Both the position numbers and the translations under genes were made by a program. The notes under the pieces were generated by a model. It ran no database searches. It saw only the letters and a program-made list of their open reading frames with translations, and was not told where the DNA came from. A stretch of DNA of 64,000 nt from Ochotona curzoniae. Taxonomy: Eukaryota > Chordata > Mammalia > Lagomorpha > Ochotonidae. Every line of letters starts with the position of its first letter. Position 1 is the first letter of the stretch. Where the stretch lies: positions 11,044,501 to 11,108,500 of the forward strand of contig NW_024466607.1 in assembly GCF_017591425.1 (NCBI RefSeq), given 5' to 3'. Positions 32,658 through 44,932 of the stretch are shown here, piece by piece.

Positions 32658-33157
32658 CCAAGAACCCTTTGACTTCCCCTTGGGTTTCAGGGAAATGAGC
32701 TCTTCCTGAATTTTCACACATCTACGCAATCATACTTTGGGACCAAAAATAACATAGCAGCTGAAATAAAATTACTGAATTATAACCAGGAGAGAGAAAC
32801 TCTCCATACTGGGCATCCAACAGTTTTGGCAATTGGCATTATAGCTCAGGCAGCAGCAAATGCTCAACTCAAGGTGGCTTCGTCTGGCTTCATGGACCAT
32901 TCAGGCTATGAGACGAGGATGAGACCGGGACAACAGAAGGAAAGGTCTTGGAGCAGATGTCTATGCTTAGCCTCCCTGTCAAGACAAGGCAGCCTCTCAT
33001 TAGGAAGGAAAGATGCAAGTAGCCACTACACCCTGGGGGTTATACCTGTGTAGATATTTTGTCAGCCATTTACATTCATCTGTGCATTAACCAGGATGTA
33101 ATTGTGAACTTAATATATGCATTTAACCAGAGCGTTGATAGTTAAGAAATTCAAGCA

Positions 33158-33461
33158 CAGGGCCCACATTGTGGCACAGCAGGTCAAAATGCTATTGAGA
33201 CCTGATATGTTATTGTTAGAGTGCTAGTTCAAGTCCTGGCTGCTCTGTGTGGCAATATGCCTAGGAAGGCAGCAGATGACAGCCCCGTTACGTGTTCTCC
33301 TGCCACTCACGTGGGAAGCCCAAATGGAGTTCCTGCTCCTGGCCCAGCTCTGCTCTTTGTGGCCATTTGGAGAGTGACCCAGCAGGTTGGTGATCTCTCT
33401 GTTTCTGCCACTGTCTCTGTCATTCTGACTTTCAAATAAATAAATCAGTCTTTAAAAAGGA
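33158..33461 (+). mobile_element. Old CSINE, full length
   Basis: Head 'gggcccacattgtggcacagcaggtc', 'gagtgctagttcaagtcctggctgctctg', 'atgcctaggaaggcagcagatg', 'gcccaaatggagttcctgctcctggcccagc', 'ggccatttggagagtgaccc' and tail 'tttcaaataaataaatc'. 32658-33157 before it is unassigned. Confidence 0.82.
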
Positions 33462-33469
33462 AGAAAAAG

Positions 33470-35290
33470 AAATTCGAGCACAGCAAAGGGGCATTTTGGA
33501 AAGAGACCTGGGGAGATGGTAGTGCCCTCCACTGCTCTTGCTGCCAGCTCAAGGCTGCAGCCATGGAAGGCTCAGTCTGTGCAGCCTCCTGCAGATTGTA
33601 GATGGGATTAGTTTGCTGAGAATGCTAACCCCGTATTCCAGAGAATTTGACTTTCAATCACAAAGGATGCTATGAAGAGGCCTGATGCCAAGGTGAGAAG
33701 GGCCTGCAAGCCAGGAATTAGTGTGAGGGGCAAGGTCTCTGGTGGCCACCTGCCGAGTGAACATTCATTCCACCAAGCCAACTCGGGGCTCTTGCCTGGG
33801 ACAGGGACTCCTATGCATCGACCTTGGCTGGAGCTTGTGGGGAGGGGTCCCCTTCCACCTCAGCTTATGCCTGTCCTCCCGCCCCATGTCTCTTAGTCAC
33901 AAGGCCAGGCATCTAGAAAGCTCCCTCCTTGTTTTATCTGGCAGAACATTGGGACAATAATTGGACTGGGTTCAACTGGCCAGGAAACCAAAGCCCAGCA
34001 GAAAAATGCCTCATGAGTCCTGCCAACCTCCTGCTCCTTGCCAATCCCAGTGCGGGACAAACAGCCCTGCCAAAGTGCGGATTTGTGAGCGGGGGAAGTA
34101 AATTCTGTATGTGGAAGCCACATAATGGAAGTTATGTGCTTTCGGTTGGGGATGGGGGTGCACAAGCAAGCACAATGTTGAATCCATTCTGTGGCTCATG
34201 ATGAGTTTCACTCCCCCACACACCCTCCCCTCCCCCGGCCTGGAAGGGAGTTGGTCCGGTTTGCAACAAAGGCGTTTGCCCCTGTGGCTTTGTGAAAAAG
34301 AATGTGTGCGCTTGTCAAAAGAGAACTTCTCTGCGTGCTTGGAAGGGTGAGCCTGTCTGCCTGCCAGAAAGGAGCAAGGCTTCGTCTGGTTGAAAAAGAG
34401 AAAAATTCCACCAAGCAGCCCCATTAGCCACTGCACAGGCCAGCCTCCCTTCCCTCAAAGATGTTGGTTTGCTGCTGCCAATCTAGTTTCCCTAGCTGTC
34501 TCCCTTTGCCTGCCTGAAGCAGAGAGCTGCCCTTAGGGGTCCATGTCTTCCCATCATGGAAAGGTAAACAAAACTTTTTTTTTTAAAGTAGGCGGGGTGG
34601 GGGGGATTGGTTTCAGGGCTCCAAGACTTGTGAGCAACATGTTGGTAAACAAACACTCTCTCCTTGCTCTCCAATCATTTTTGGAAAAATTCAGATGCAA
34701 AAGATAACCCTCCCCACTGCCTGGAGCAGGTGTGGTGTTAATCAGGTGATGGCTGTTAGGTTTGGAGGTGATTACGATTCAGAGAGGCCTTCGGTTCAGG
34801 CACAGAGTAAGAGACAGCCTGAGGAACTGCTCCCTGGCGGGAGGTGACCCCGGACCTCTTCCCCATGGCTAACTGACCACATGAGAAAAATGGCTGCTCA
34901 GCATATACAGCACTGGGCTTTTATAGTCTTAGTTGTAGGGGGTGGGAGAAGACAGCAGCTCCTCGGTTGGCTCGTGTCTGTGACATATAGCCTGGGATAC
35001 TCATCATGGCGCATGCTGACCTTCTGTGCAGAGACAAAGTTAGGGTGATTTAGCATTGCGAACATTTCTGGATGGAAGTGTTGGCTTGACTCTGGCAGAG
35101 TGGTGGAGTCACTTTTGATCTGCCCAAGCTATCAATGGTGATGATAGGATCCTCTTCTAGAAGTCTGCTCTGGATTGAACCTCCCATCCCAGCAGCTCAT
35201 TCATCCAAAGCAAGGCCCAGACTTCCGATCAGATATGACTTTGCGAGGACAGAAAACAACACAAATTTCTTCTACAAGGATCATTCAACT
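33470..35290. other. Repeat-poor, moderately GC-rich stretch
   Basis: About 1.8 kb with no CSINE, L1, MIR or LTR that I recognise, framed by repeat-dense DNA on both sides. Opposing frames of 90 and 141 codons (33929-34201, 34011-34436) overlap and show no domain. Blocks such as 'aacaaaggcgtttgcccctgtggc' near 34266-34288 have the even composition of ancient single-copy sequence. A conserved non-coding element is possible, but conservation cannot be assessed here. Confidence 0.35.
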
Positions 35291-35311
35291 TTGATGCAAT
35301 TGGCAAACATT

Positions 35312-35960
35312 GCCTTTCTCTCTCTCTCTCTCTCTCTCTCTCCTTTTATTTGGATTTTATGGTACAATTCCATAGGGTCTGGAATTCCACTGCCACCCAA
35401 TTCCCACTCCTGACTGATTTACCCCATATTATTACAATAGTATAGTCCTTCAAAAGGAGTCATAATTTCATCAGTCTATTAAGTGTGCCCCGACATGGCT
35501 GGTACAGACAGTGACAGACAGTCCAGCATCCTGTCTAGGTATGTCGAGCAGTTTCATTGGGAGTCCGTCTTTGAAACATCGCCTTTCATGGCTTTGGATT
35601 ACCATGGAGATCTTCCTAAGACTCAAAATTATACTTGGAACAGGCCATCGTCCTTGGAACAGGCCATCGCCCTTGGAACAGGCCATCACCCCTTTCCTCG
35701 TGGCTGCATCAGGCTTCTGTGGGACAAGTTTGGACAATAGGCCATTTCAGGTTGCAGGTGGATTCTGAGTCCCTGATAGTAACAGCTTCATCCATTTAAT
35801 GTGAGTTTGAGTTAGTGTTTCCAAAATTATTGAAAATTCCAACACCCCACTGCCCACCCCCCCCACTGTTGGGTGGGAAGAAAGAAGGCAAACAGACATA
35901 ATTACCTCATATTTGCTTTGTTCTTTCAATTATGGAAGCACAAGGCTTTGAGACTGCCTA
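35312..35960. repeat. Unassigned repeat-like segment with TC tract
   Basis: Opens with a perfect TC run (35319-35342), then 'tatggtacaattccatagggtctgg', 'ccccatattattacaatag', 'gtacagacagtgacagacagtcc', 'gcagtttcattgggagtccg', a triple tandem, and 'attgaaaattccaacacccc'. The wording recalls dispersed lagomorph sequence I associate with an L1 untranslated region, but I cannot confirm it. Four overlapping 60-92 codon frames are shadows. Confidence 0.4.
35634..35690. repeat. Three tandem copies of a 19-bp unit
   Basis: The unit 'cttggaacaggccatcgtc' repeats at 35634-35652, 35653-35671 and 35672-35690, with one or two substitutions in the last positions of copies 2 and 3. It lies inside the repeat-like segment 35312-35960. 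Confidence 0.95.
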
Positions 35961-37490
35961 AACTTCACCAAAGTTAAGAGTCAGCAGAATGGAGAACCTT
36001 TTTTCCAGATCTGATTCCTAAAACTGTCTCTGTGAGTTCCCAGACAGTAATGAAATATCATTGCAGTTGGGAATTGCAGTCTGTTCAAGGCAAACTTGTT
36101 TAGACGTAGCCAAGAGAGTTTATTGGTTTCTTAGTTAACAGTTGTGAACTGGTTGTTTTGTTTGTAAGTCACACCTGGAGCTCTGAGAATGCAAGCAGGA
36201 GGTTGCAGACTTTGCTGTCTATTTCATTCCAAACAGAACTTCATCTCTGCTCAAGAGGCTAAAGGTCAGCAACCTGGTGTAAAGATATATTGGGACAATG
36301 GATGAGACTTCAGGAGTAGTCTCCTGCCCTGAACCTGCAGATTTCCAAGAGGAGTTTGCCGCTTGGATTAGTAGGCCTCGCATGACATTCCTGGACTAAA
36401 AGGTAAGCTAAATGGCAAGAGCCCGGCTGTGATTCAATGCAAGCATACTAAGAAAGACAACAGCAAGCATTTACTAAGGTTGTGAGCTGAGATGTTGCTA
36501 TGGGCATGATCTAGAACATTCACTGAGAAAGATTCTTGCCAGAAATAATTAGATCTGGACTTAGGCTTATATACCTAGTGACCAGTTTATTGGAAACGTA
36601 GGAAACAGAGGAATATGCTCTGTGATATTATATGAAAGAAAGAAGCCACTTCTGTGGGCTAGAAGGCTTGCTCCTTTCAGTATATAAATGACATTGAAAA
36701 CATTGGTGAGAAGAAACTTATCAATTAACAGCAACTTCTTAGATACATCTTCAGGAACAAAAACTCATTTGAAACCTAAATCAGTCAGCCCATTTCTGAA
36801 AAACTCTTTTTAGATGATCTGAGGAGTTTGAACAAAGGCAAGATATTGGATGGTCTTAAGAGATATTATGTTATGAATATTTTAAAGATAAAATTCCTAT
36901 CTTTATACAGAAATCAATTGCTGATATTTGCTTTTTAAATATTTTAGTGAGGAAAGTGATATGTTGGTTAAAAGGAAAAAAGACTAGTAAAGCATTGATG
37001 TTTAGGTGAGATATCAGTGAGATTTCAATACAGTTTTCTCTGCTTTTGTGAATGACACAAATTTCCAGAATATGGTTGGTTCTGTGAGGCTGCTGTGAGG
37101 CACAGCCTTTCAGACAAGGAAATCTTCAAAATGTGCCACCTACTTCCTTTGTGGGGGGGAGGAGTTGTTCCAGGTCGCAGGGTACAAACACAGAGCCTGG
37201 GGAGGGGGAATGCTGGCCTGGAAGATTCTGGCCTTGGTCAGTACTCGGTCAGTACTTTACACAGGCTAGTCAGTACTTTGAGCATAGAACCATCACAGCT
37301 GTGCCTACTACGCTCATCCTCCTGTCTCAGCTCTCACCTGTCTTCCATCCATCCTCACACCTATGCTGACCACCCAACATGTTGCTTCTTTGGGAAACAG
37401 AAGGAAAAACCAGTGTCCCACTCTTGAGGTGAGTCCACTATAAGTACACAGAGAATAGACAAGTGAGTTACACTCTCACACCTGAGGCAT
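35961..37490. other. Unassigned sequence, no gene
   Basis: A+T-rich to 37080, then GC-richer. Around 37238-37280 the heptamer 'cagtact' occurs three times ('ggtcagtactcggtcagtact..tagtcagtact'). The 110-codon frame at 37095-37427 has no recognisable domain. Confidence 0.4.
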
Positions 37491-37770
37491 TCTTTTTTTT
37501 TTTTATTTAAACAAGAGTTATCTATTTATTTGAAAGGAAAATGATGGAGGAGGAAAAGAGACAGAGACAGAGAGATTCTGTCTCTCTGATTTTCTGTCTG
37601 CTGGGTTCATTTTCCAAATGGCCACAATGCAGGCCATCCTCTGCTGCTCTCCCAGGTGCTCTAGCATGGAGCTAGAGCAGAAGCAGAGCAGCTGGGATGT
37701 GAACTGACAGTCTAATATAGGATGTTAGTGTCAAATGGCTTAGCTCACTGCATCATAATACTACCTCGCC
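37491..37770 (-). mobile_element. Old CSINE with an internal deletion
   Basis: T-run and 'ttatctatttatttgaaaggaaaatg' tail, 'gagacagagacagagag', 'gctgggttcattttccaaatggcc', then directly 'catcctctgctgctctcccagg' and head 'cttagctcactgcatcataatac'. The segment between the 'ttcattttcc' motif and the 'tcctctgctgct' motif is shortened. Confidence 0.68.
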
Positions 37771-39539
37771 GCTAAGCATTCTGGATCCTACAATCAGGCT
37801 TCCCAGGGCAGGTAATCATTGCTAAATCATGACAGTCACACACCAGTCTTCAATGGTCTGATGAATTTGGTCACAGGTGGATGCTTTTGAGTGCCTGTCA
37901 GGGTTCGCTGATCCTTCAACTAGGATCAGAGCAGCCAGCCTCTTCTTTGCTGCCTAGCAGTGCAGCAAGGGTACCCGATCCGAGCATGGGTATGCAGGAG
38001 CCATGCCTCCTCGCTGCAGGCACTTTTCTGCTGACTTGGTTCCCCAGCCCTGAGGCCATGTCTCCTAGGACCACCACCTCCAGGTGGCACATGGCAAGGA
38101 ATGCTGGCAGCATTGCCCCCACCTTTCTGGTTGGCTCAGGCTGTTTGAGCACAGAGTACGTTGGGTCCTGGGACAGTGGTTTCACACATCTCAATTCCAT
38201 GCTCCACCGTTTCCTTCCCACACAACAGTCTATCCACTTTGCTGCTCTTCTCTGGGAACATTCTGTCACAATCTCTCCCATCCTCCTCCACAGTTGCTTT
38301 ATTTAGGGAATTCCAAACAGTTGTTTGGACTAATTGAAAAAGGATATTTGAATAAGAGCAAGTCTCTGGTGAACGGAAAGGCATCATTAGGGAATGTTTT
38401 GTTCTGAAACAATCTCGTCTCTGTGCTGCATGCACTCTTCCTCTAACTGTTCATTAAACAGTTTCACACATACACAGGTCAAGTTGATGGCTTTGAATCT
38501 GGCATCCTTGACATCTCAAGTCTCACAGAAGTCCTTGAGGGGCTGCCACTGGTGGCAGAAGAGGAGTGGAATGGTAATGGGACACAGAAGCCTATAGGTT
38601 CCCACCCCCATCGCACCTCAAAGAACTCCCCTTTTGTTGGCTACAGTTATTAGAGTTATGAAAAGGACTTAGTAAAAAGGAAAAAAAAATATCCCTGTCT
38701 AAAAAATATATACACACACTCAAAGTTAAACAAACAAAACAGCTTCTTTGGTAAATCCTCTAACCCGTTGTGAATTTACATCAGTCTTTGCTCAAAGCAT
38801 TGAAAATGACCCCTTAAGTTCCCGGAATCTGCTACTAGCATTTTTGTTTGTTCTGATTGTTTTGTTAGCAAGCCTTTCCTTTGTGGCTATCTCAGAGGGA
38901 CACCAGTGCAGCCTTATGTGATCTCACAGACTGGGGAATCAGGGGAGTTCAGTGTCACCCCAGTAGCCAACATTCCATTACACTAATGCCCTGTGGCCCC
39001 TTGTGTCTACCCCAGATCCCATTGGATGCTTAGGGAATAACGGGGATCAGCAGTTGCTCACTGAACTTGAAATCTGAGCAGTTTGTTGCCTAACAAGCCA
39101 ATTCAGTAAGTCTGAGTTGCCTGGGCCACACCCTTCTCATTCCGGCTACACCAATAATCCTCTCAACCAGGGGCCGAGCGACACTGGACAGCGGTTACCC
39201 CACTCAGAGCAGCCCCAGGAGCTCACTTCTGCCTTCTTGTCACGATTTCCAACCAAAATTGACAAAGTCACCACTTGTTAACGGTGAAGAAGCCTCATTT
39301 GTTCAGAGCACAACGAGGAGGCCAGTGTCTCTTCCAGAATATTCTTCGAGGCTCGAGAGAGATTGCATTAAACGGAGGAGAGAGCACAAACTGGGGTAAG
39401 GGGAGGCAGGGAGTCGGATTCAGACAGCTGTTATAGTCTCTGCTAAAAAACAGAAAACCTATTCCCTGTCCTACAGCTGGGGATAGGACATGTCTGTTGG
39501 CGAAAACTCCAAGCAATCTGTTGTTAACTCAGTACAAGA
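37771..39539. other. Unassigned sequence, no gene
   Basis: Opposing frames of 141 (37881-38306 plus) and 121 codons (37916-38281 minus) overlap almost exactly, a sign of low stop density rather than coding. No splice pattern or domain is visible. 38690-38740 is A+T-rich simple sequence. Confidence 0.4.
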
Positions 39540-39605
39540 GATGCGATGATGGCACAGATGTGGTCCTGTGCCCAAAGAGCTTACAGAATAGCCAGGCAGC
39601 CAGGA
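39540..39605 (-). mobile_element. Possible L2 fragment
   Basis: 'gatgatggcacagatgtggtcctgtgcccaaagagcttacagaatag' resembles the reversed L2 3' region ('..ccctgccctcaaggagcttacaatctag'). Too short for a firm call. 39606-40035 is unassigned. Confidence 0.35.
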
Positions 39606-40035
39606 TGTGTTCCAGCAGCTAGAAAAATACATAGCATAGATGGTGATGCTTTGAGGGATATGGGCGCCAAGGAAGTGCTGCGGATGGCGCACAACCCCAA
39701 AGGCCTAGACTGGGGGGTTGTGAGCTGCTCTACTTCTGCCTGTGACTTGAGAGGTACTGCTGAATGCTCCCGGCCAATCTGCGGCCCCTTCCATGCAGAC
39801 AATGCTTTGCAGGGCAAAGAGGATCCCTTTTAGCCACTGTAGGACCTCATGGAGACTATATCAAGGCTGGTATGTTGGTGCCAAAAAGCTGAATGGCACT
39901 TAACACAAAGGGATGAAGAGTGACTAACTCTGTTTGGTATGATGTTGGAACCAGAGACATTCTTTATTTCAAAACTGTATCACTGGTTGACCCTCTTCTA
40001 AAACAGAAGCTCTTTTTATTGCTGCTATTGTTGTT

Positions 40036-40052
40036 AAAAAAAAAAAAAAAAA
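40036..40052. repeat. A17 homopolymer
   Basis: Seventeen consecutive A followed by a G-rich 'ggaggggg'. It could be the tail of a retroposed sequence upstream, but nothing upstream is recognisable as one. Confidence 0.9.
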
Positions 40053-40829
40053 GGAGGGGGTGTTGATAAAGAGCCAGCGGCACGTGCACATCCACAGATG
40101 TCCTGGACTGGCAGGTTGCATAAGAAGAAAGAGGAACCCGGGGTTCCAGCTTCTCTGTGGTTCTACCTCAGGGGAATTTCTGGTCCTTGGCTTCTCCTAT
40201 TCCTTCATACACTAACCCATTTGGCTAAGGACTGGATGCACACTCCTGAGAATACTACTTTAAAGCCAGAAATGCTCTACTCCTCAAATCACAAATCTGC
40301 CTGCTTCTGTTCCCTCCCTTTCTCCTTCTTCCTTGTAAAATGAAGGAGCAGCTCTTCTCCCACCTTCCAAGGGAGCCTCTCTTCTCAGTTACCTGCCACT
40401 TTGTTCTGCTGGTTCCTTCCCACCAGTATCAAAAGCATACTAGATCTCTACCCTGTGAAAAAATAAAGTAAAATAAAACCTGTCTCAGCCCACACTGTCT
40501 CCAGCCAATCCCCTGTCCCTGACTCTGAAAAAGCTTGTCACTCTGTGTCCTCCACTTCCTCACTTCGCCTCATTCCTCCAGCCAGGCTAAGCAACCTCTG
40601 TCCTGGTCACATTGCCGAACATGCACCATTTCCACTGCCATTGCCTACCATGCTCCTTAACTGAAAATCCGTATCCCACTGTTGAGGTCTTGTGCGAGAA
40701 CACTATCTTAGCTCTGAAGATCAGCTTGCAAGCCTCAGTTTGTGTTTCTGCAACATTTGACATTTTCTCTTACCTTAGACTTGATGGTACTGATTTCCAC
40801 TGGTCCATTAACTTGCTCTAATTAAAAAG
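40053..40829. other. Unassigned sequence, no gene
   Basis: Pyrimidine-rich in part (40300-40620). 40440-40480 has A+T-rich 'aaaaaataaagtaaaataaaacc'. The frames of 69-81 codons are not recognisable. Confidence 0.4.
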
Positions 40830-41172
40830 GTTGTTTTAAAATCTATTTGCTTTATTTGAAAGCTGGATAGAATGATAGAAAGAAGGGAGGGGTAGAGAAG
40901 AGATGTTTTCCATCCACTGTTTCATTTTCCAAATGCCCGTAACAGTTGAGCTATGCCAGGCTGAAGCCAGGAGCCAGGAGTCAAAACCTTTATCCAGATC
41001 TCCTCTGTGGGCGGCAGGGTCAACCAGGTGAGCTGTTACCCTTTACTCCCAGGCACCCTAGCAGGAATCGGGATCACAAGTTCCAAGTAATCAGGACTCA
41101 GACTGGCACTCTGATACTGGATGTGGGCATCCCAAGAAATGGCTTAACCCATTGTGCCACCACACTTGTCCC
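40830..41172 (-). mobile_element. Old CSINE, full length
   Basis: Tail 'ttttaaaatctatttgctttatttg', 'gaaagaagggaggggtagag', 'ccatccactgtttcattttcc', 'gaagccaggagccaggag', 'tcccaggcaccctagcagg' and head 'gatgtgggcatcccaag..cttaacccattgtgccaccac'. Confidence 0.78.
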
Positions 41173-42749
41173 TTGTTTGGCTGTTTTGTTTCTGCTTATT
41201 TTGCTAGAATAGGGATCCCACTGAATGGCACAGAGTGGGGGACATAGAAAGGCATACAAAGTTATGGAGTGAGTGATGGATGATATTGTGATTCAACCCT
41301 TATCAGGAATGAGTTCTGCCACTACTTAGCCAAAGATTTCTTAGGGCCCAGGGCCTGTCAAGCTCTCAGGTTCACCCTCATCATCTGAGCATCTTGTTCA
41401 AAAGCAGGTTTCAAATGAGGAGGTGCGAGGTCTGTGTGCCTGACACCCTTCCAGCTGAGGCTAATGATGTACTGCACAGGCTACCCTTAAAAGCAAAGAG
41501 AGCAGAACAGTTTAATAAACTTCAGTAGAGAAAGAGGGTCACCCGGTATAAGCTTGGACCCCAAAGACCGTGTGAGGGGACTGCAGAGGGGCTCCCCGTC
41601 CCTCTGCTCTTCCTCTACCCTTCTCCACCAGCCTCAGCACGTCTGCTCCCCGAGGGCCGCTGAGCAATGAGATTCCTTCCAAAGCAGCTGTGTAGCCGCG
41701 CTAGCTTGCACTGCAGCTCCTGATGGCACTTCTCACTCTAGGAACTGTTCCAATTTGACAGTGGAAGGTGAGATAAACCCCAGAGTTATCAAATCGTATT
41801 TCCTGGATCTGTCTAAACAAATTCCCTAAAAATCCCCTGAGGAAATGGTTCTGCTATTTCCCAGGGTAATCTGGGTAGTGTTGATGCCATTCAAAAACTC
41901 AGTGATCACTCAGGGCGTTCCCACCCTGGCACCCTCCCAGCCCCCACCCCCTTCCACTCTCCATCCCCTCCCTCCCAGCTGCTGTTTTTTTAGGAACCTT
42001 ACTGAGAGAGCTTCGCGCTTTAGATGCTTTATTTGTAATACATTCAAGAGCCAGGACACATGGGCCAGCTAGTCAGGGGCCAGCTGATCTATGGCTGGCT
42101 CAGGCAGCCAGAGATGACAGAGCACTGCCGTGTGCCTGACATCACAGATACTGACCACTGACCATACTGAGCACACACAGCTCCCTGTTGCTTACCGAAT
42201 AAGGCATCAGCCCTCCTATCCAACCTTGCAGGCCCCATTGCTTTACTTTACCGCACCTTGACTTTGTTAATATTGCCCTGGTTTATTTATCCATGGCTTA
42301 ATAATGTAGTACCAATGAACCAAAAACGAGAGTAAAACTAGAGGAACTAAGTCAGAACTAGGTCAGCAGAACCTTGGTGAACTTTAACTCCCATATAGGC
42401 TTCTCTCTGTTTCAGTGGTCTAGAAAAGTCAAACCATAGCTACCTGACCTGCAAAATCCATTTTTCTTTAATGCTCAGAAGAGACAAGTTAGACTTTCAC
42501 TTGCCTCAAGAAAGCTTTCATTGTGTGTTTTTATGATGGCAATCGGGTTAATGTAGGCCACTTTTTGCTAATTGTACCTGCTTCTCTGCTTTTTCACCCA
42601 AAAGTGTTTCTCACTCTACCTGTTTAAACCTCAATCATTCTTCCACATCACTTAATACCCCTAGTTAACCTGTGCCTAGATGTTTTGGCTAAAAGGTACA
42701 AATTATTTTTTTCTCTCTATCCACACCCCCTCTTCACTGCGATTCCATT
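41173..42749. other. Unassigned sequence, no gene
   Basis: No CSINE. 42195-42300 ('accgaataaggcatcagcc..ccttgcaggcccc') resembles part of an L2 element in sense but is short. 41930-41985 is C-rich. No open frame above 75 codons. Confidence 0.4.
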
Positions 42750-43085
42750 GCTCTTCCCATCAGTAAGTGGAAGGATTTTTCCCACTCCCACAGTCGAATC
42801 TGGCCACATGCCTTCCTTGTGCTAGTAAGATGTGGCAGAACTAATAATGTGGGAGTTCCAAGTGTCATCCCGGGAAAGCCTTGTATGCTTCAGTCACTCC
42901 GGGATCCAGCCTTCTGCCTCATGGCACAAGCCCAGGAGAGCCTGTGAGATGAGGAAAACGTGAGGCCGGATCAGTTCAGTTATCCAAGATCCCAGTGCAG
43001 GCCCACCAGGTGGGGCCTTGCCAACTTGGGCAAAGCCAACTGCAGGGAGCAAGATTGAACAAACACCTACCCCAAATTCACAACT
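42750..43085 (+). mobile_element. Old LTR-like repeat, 5' half, same family as 29.9 kb
   Basis: 'gtcgaatctggccacatgcc', 'agtaagatgtggcagaac', 'gtgggagttccaagtg', 'aaagccttgtatgcttcagtc', 'ccagccttctgcctcatg' and 'acaagcccaggagagcctg' follow the 5' half of the ancient family. Here the 'taagccacta' ending is not seen. Confidence 0.45.
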
Positions 43086-43267
43086 ATTCTGATGTCATTT
43101 TAGTGTGTATATTCGCCAAATTATGCTCGTGCAAAATAAAAAGGAAATGGGGCTGTGCAATTCCCAAGAGAACCCCTGAATTTAGAAATAAGTTGAATTT
43201 GTATACTGTTGAGCCATAAGATAATCATACACAAATGCTCTTCAACTTATGCTGATGTTTTTTCTTT

Positions 43268-43584
43268 TTTGAAAAAAAGTTTTTGTATTTACTTAAAAGG
43301 CAGAGTTACAGAGCAAGAGGGATGGATCTTCCATCCACTGGTTTACCACAAAAATGGCTCTAACGGTGAGGACTGGACCAAACAAAAGTCAGGAGCCTAG
43401 AACCCCATTGGAGATTCCCACTTGCATGGCAAGGATCCTCAGCACGGGCCCTCCTCCACTGCGTTCTCAGGCACATTAGCAGGGAGCTAAGTCAAAAGTG
43501 AGTAACCAGGACTCCAACTATTGCTCATATGGGATGCTGGCATTGCAGATGGCAGCTTAACCTCTGCAGCATAATGCTGACTCC
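43268..43584 (-). mobile_element. Old CSINE, full length
   Basis: Tail 'tttttgtatttacttaaaaggcagag', 'gatcttccatccactggtttacc', 'ggtgaggactggacc', 'gtcaggagcctagaaccc', 'ttctcaggcacattagcagggagc', head 'catatgggatgctggcattgcagatggcagcttaacc'. Confidence 0.82.
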
Positions 43585-44628
43585 AATGAGTACATCTTAA
43601 TAAATCAATTTTATCTTAAAAAATCTTAGATCAGAAATACATAATCTGCCTAACTTAGTAACACCCTGGCTTGGTAGCGGAGGAGTCTGTAGAGCAGCCG
43701 TTGTGTTTTCTTGTGATGTAAAGCTGGGCTGCTGCTGCCGTGCATCTTGAGAGAGGACCGGAGCACTATCACATATCACTGGCTGGCGGGAAAAAAAAAT
43801 CAAAATTCAAAGCCTGAAGATTGATTTCTACCTGATTCCCATTGCTTTTACAACAGCAAAAAACTGAGAAATTGTATATGGGGTCATTGGCATTCAATGT
43901 GTCGCTCAGGTTACAAATGAGTGGCCAGGGACATAGGGCTCACTTGGCCATCCTCCATCCTTCCCCTACATTCATGACATGCCCTGTGCTTAGCACAGAG
44001 TTCAACACACACTGAGCCTTCCCCATAGACAAGATAAATAGATACATCTTCTGCACCTGCCTTGGCAAAAACTGGAATGGTTCTTTAATGAATCAGAAGA
44101 TCAAGGCTGAGAACGCTATGTGGGATGACTCCTCCCCCAAGCCATGTGGGACAGGGCAGAGTAGGACAGCTAATATTTTGCTGCCCGTGAGCCAGAAGTT
44201 CTCAACTCCTGCTGGTGCTGCACCACCTCCTGGGGGCACACACTGTCCACAGAGGACACGGGCTCACTGCAGAGCTGGGCAGGGTTCTCCTGCCACCGAA
44301 GGTAAAGCTGCATCCCAGAGCAACAGTACACACTGCACACCAAGACAGGTGATGTGTTTCCAGGCCTCCCCAGCTGATAGGCCTTGCTCAGTGTTGCTTC
44401 TAACTGCACATGGCTACTTCAATTTAAAATTAATGAGCAAGAAAAACTGTGTTCCCTGATAGCGCAGTGCAAGTGCTTGATAACCACTTGTGAACTTCCC
44501 AGAGCACATTTCCTCTGCGGGAAGTGCAGTTGATAATGTGGTTAAGGTCAATTTATTAGCTCCTTTTCTTACTTAGCTCTCTGTAGCCACCACAGCCCAA
44601 GAGGAGATAATTCTGTTTTCTTTCATCT
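43585..44628. other. Unassigned sequence, no gene
   Basis: A 123-codon plus frame (44088-44459) and a 79-codon minus frame overlap; neither is recognisable. 43970-44015 ('ccctgtgcttagcacagag') resembles the end of an L2 or MIR. Confidence 0.4.
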
Positions 44629-44932
44629 GTTTTTTTCTTAAATATTTATTTATTTATTTGAAAGAGAGAGAGAGAGCGTGCGTGCACACACATATTTCCA
44701 CCTGCTGGTTCATTCCCCAAATGGGCACAGCGCCTGGGGTTCAGCCAAGCCAAAACCAGGAGCCAGGAATTCCATCCAGGCCACCAGTTAAATGGCAGTG
44801 AGCTCACTGTCGTCCCAGCAGTAGCAGAAGCTGGAATTGGAAGCAGAGCAGTTGGGGCTCGACCCTGTGCTCAAAGGGGACTCTGGCATCACGAATGGCG
44901 GCTTAACCTACTGTACCTAATACAAGCCCCAA
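44629..44932 (-). mobile_element. Old CSINE, full length
   Basis: Tail 'cttaaatatttatttatttatttg', GAGAGAGAGAG tract, 'cacctgctggttcattcccc', 'ggttcagccaagcc', 'aggagccaggaattcc', 'cagtagcagaagctgg' and head 'ggcggcttaacctactgtacc'. Confidence 0.8.

Noticed and set aside
35634..35690. CRISPR-like array
   Set aside because: The three 19-bp units are directly tandem without spacers, and the genome is mammalian.
37881..38306. 141-codon plus-strand frame as a gene
   Set aside because: Nearly the same span is open on the minus strand for 121 codons; there is no recognisable protein.
40036..40052. A17 run as the tail of a processed pseudogene
   Set aside because: Nothing upstream on the plus strand resembles a spliced mRNA, and no target-site duplication was seen.
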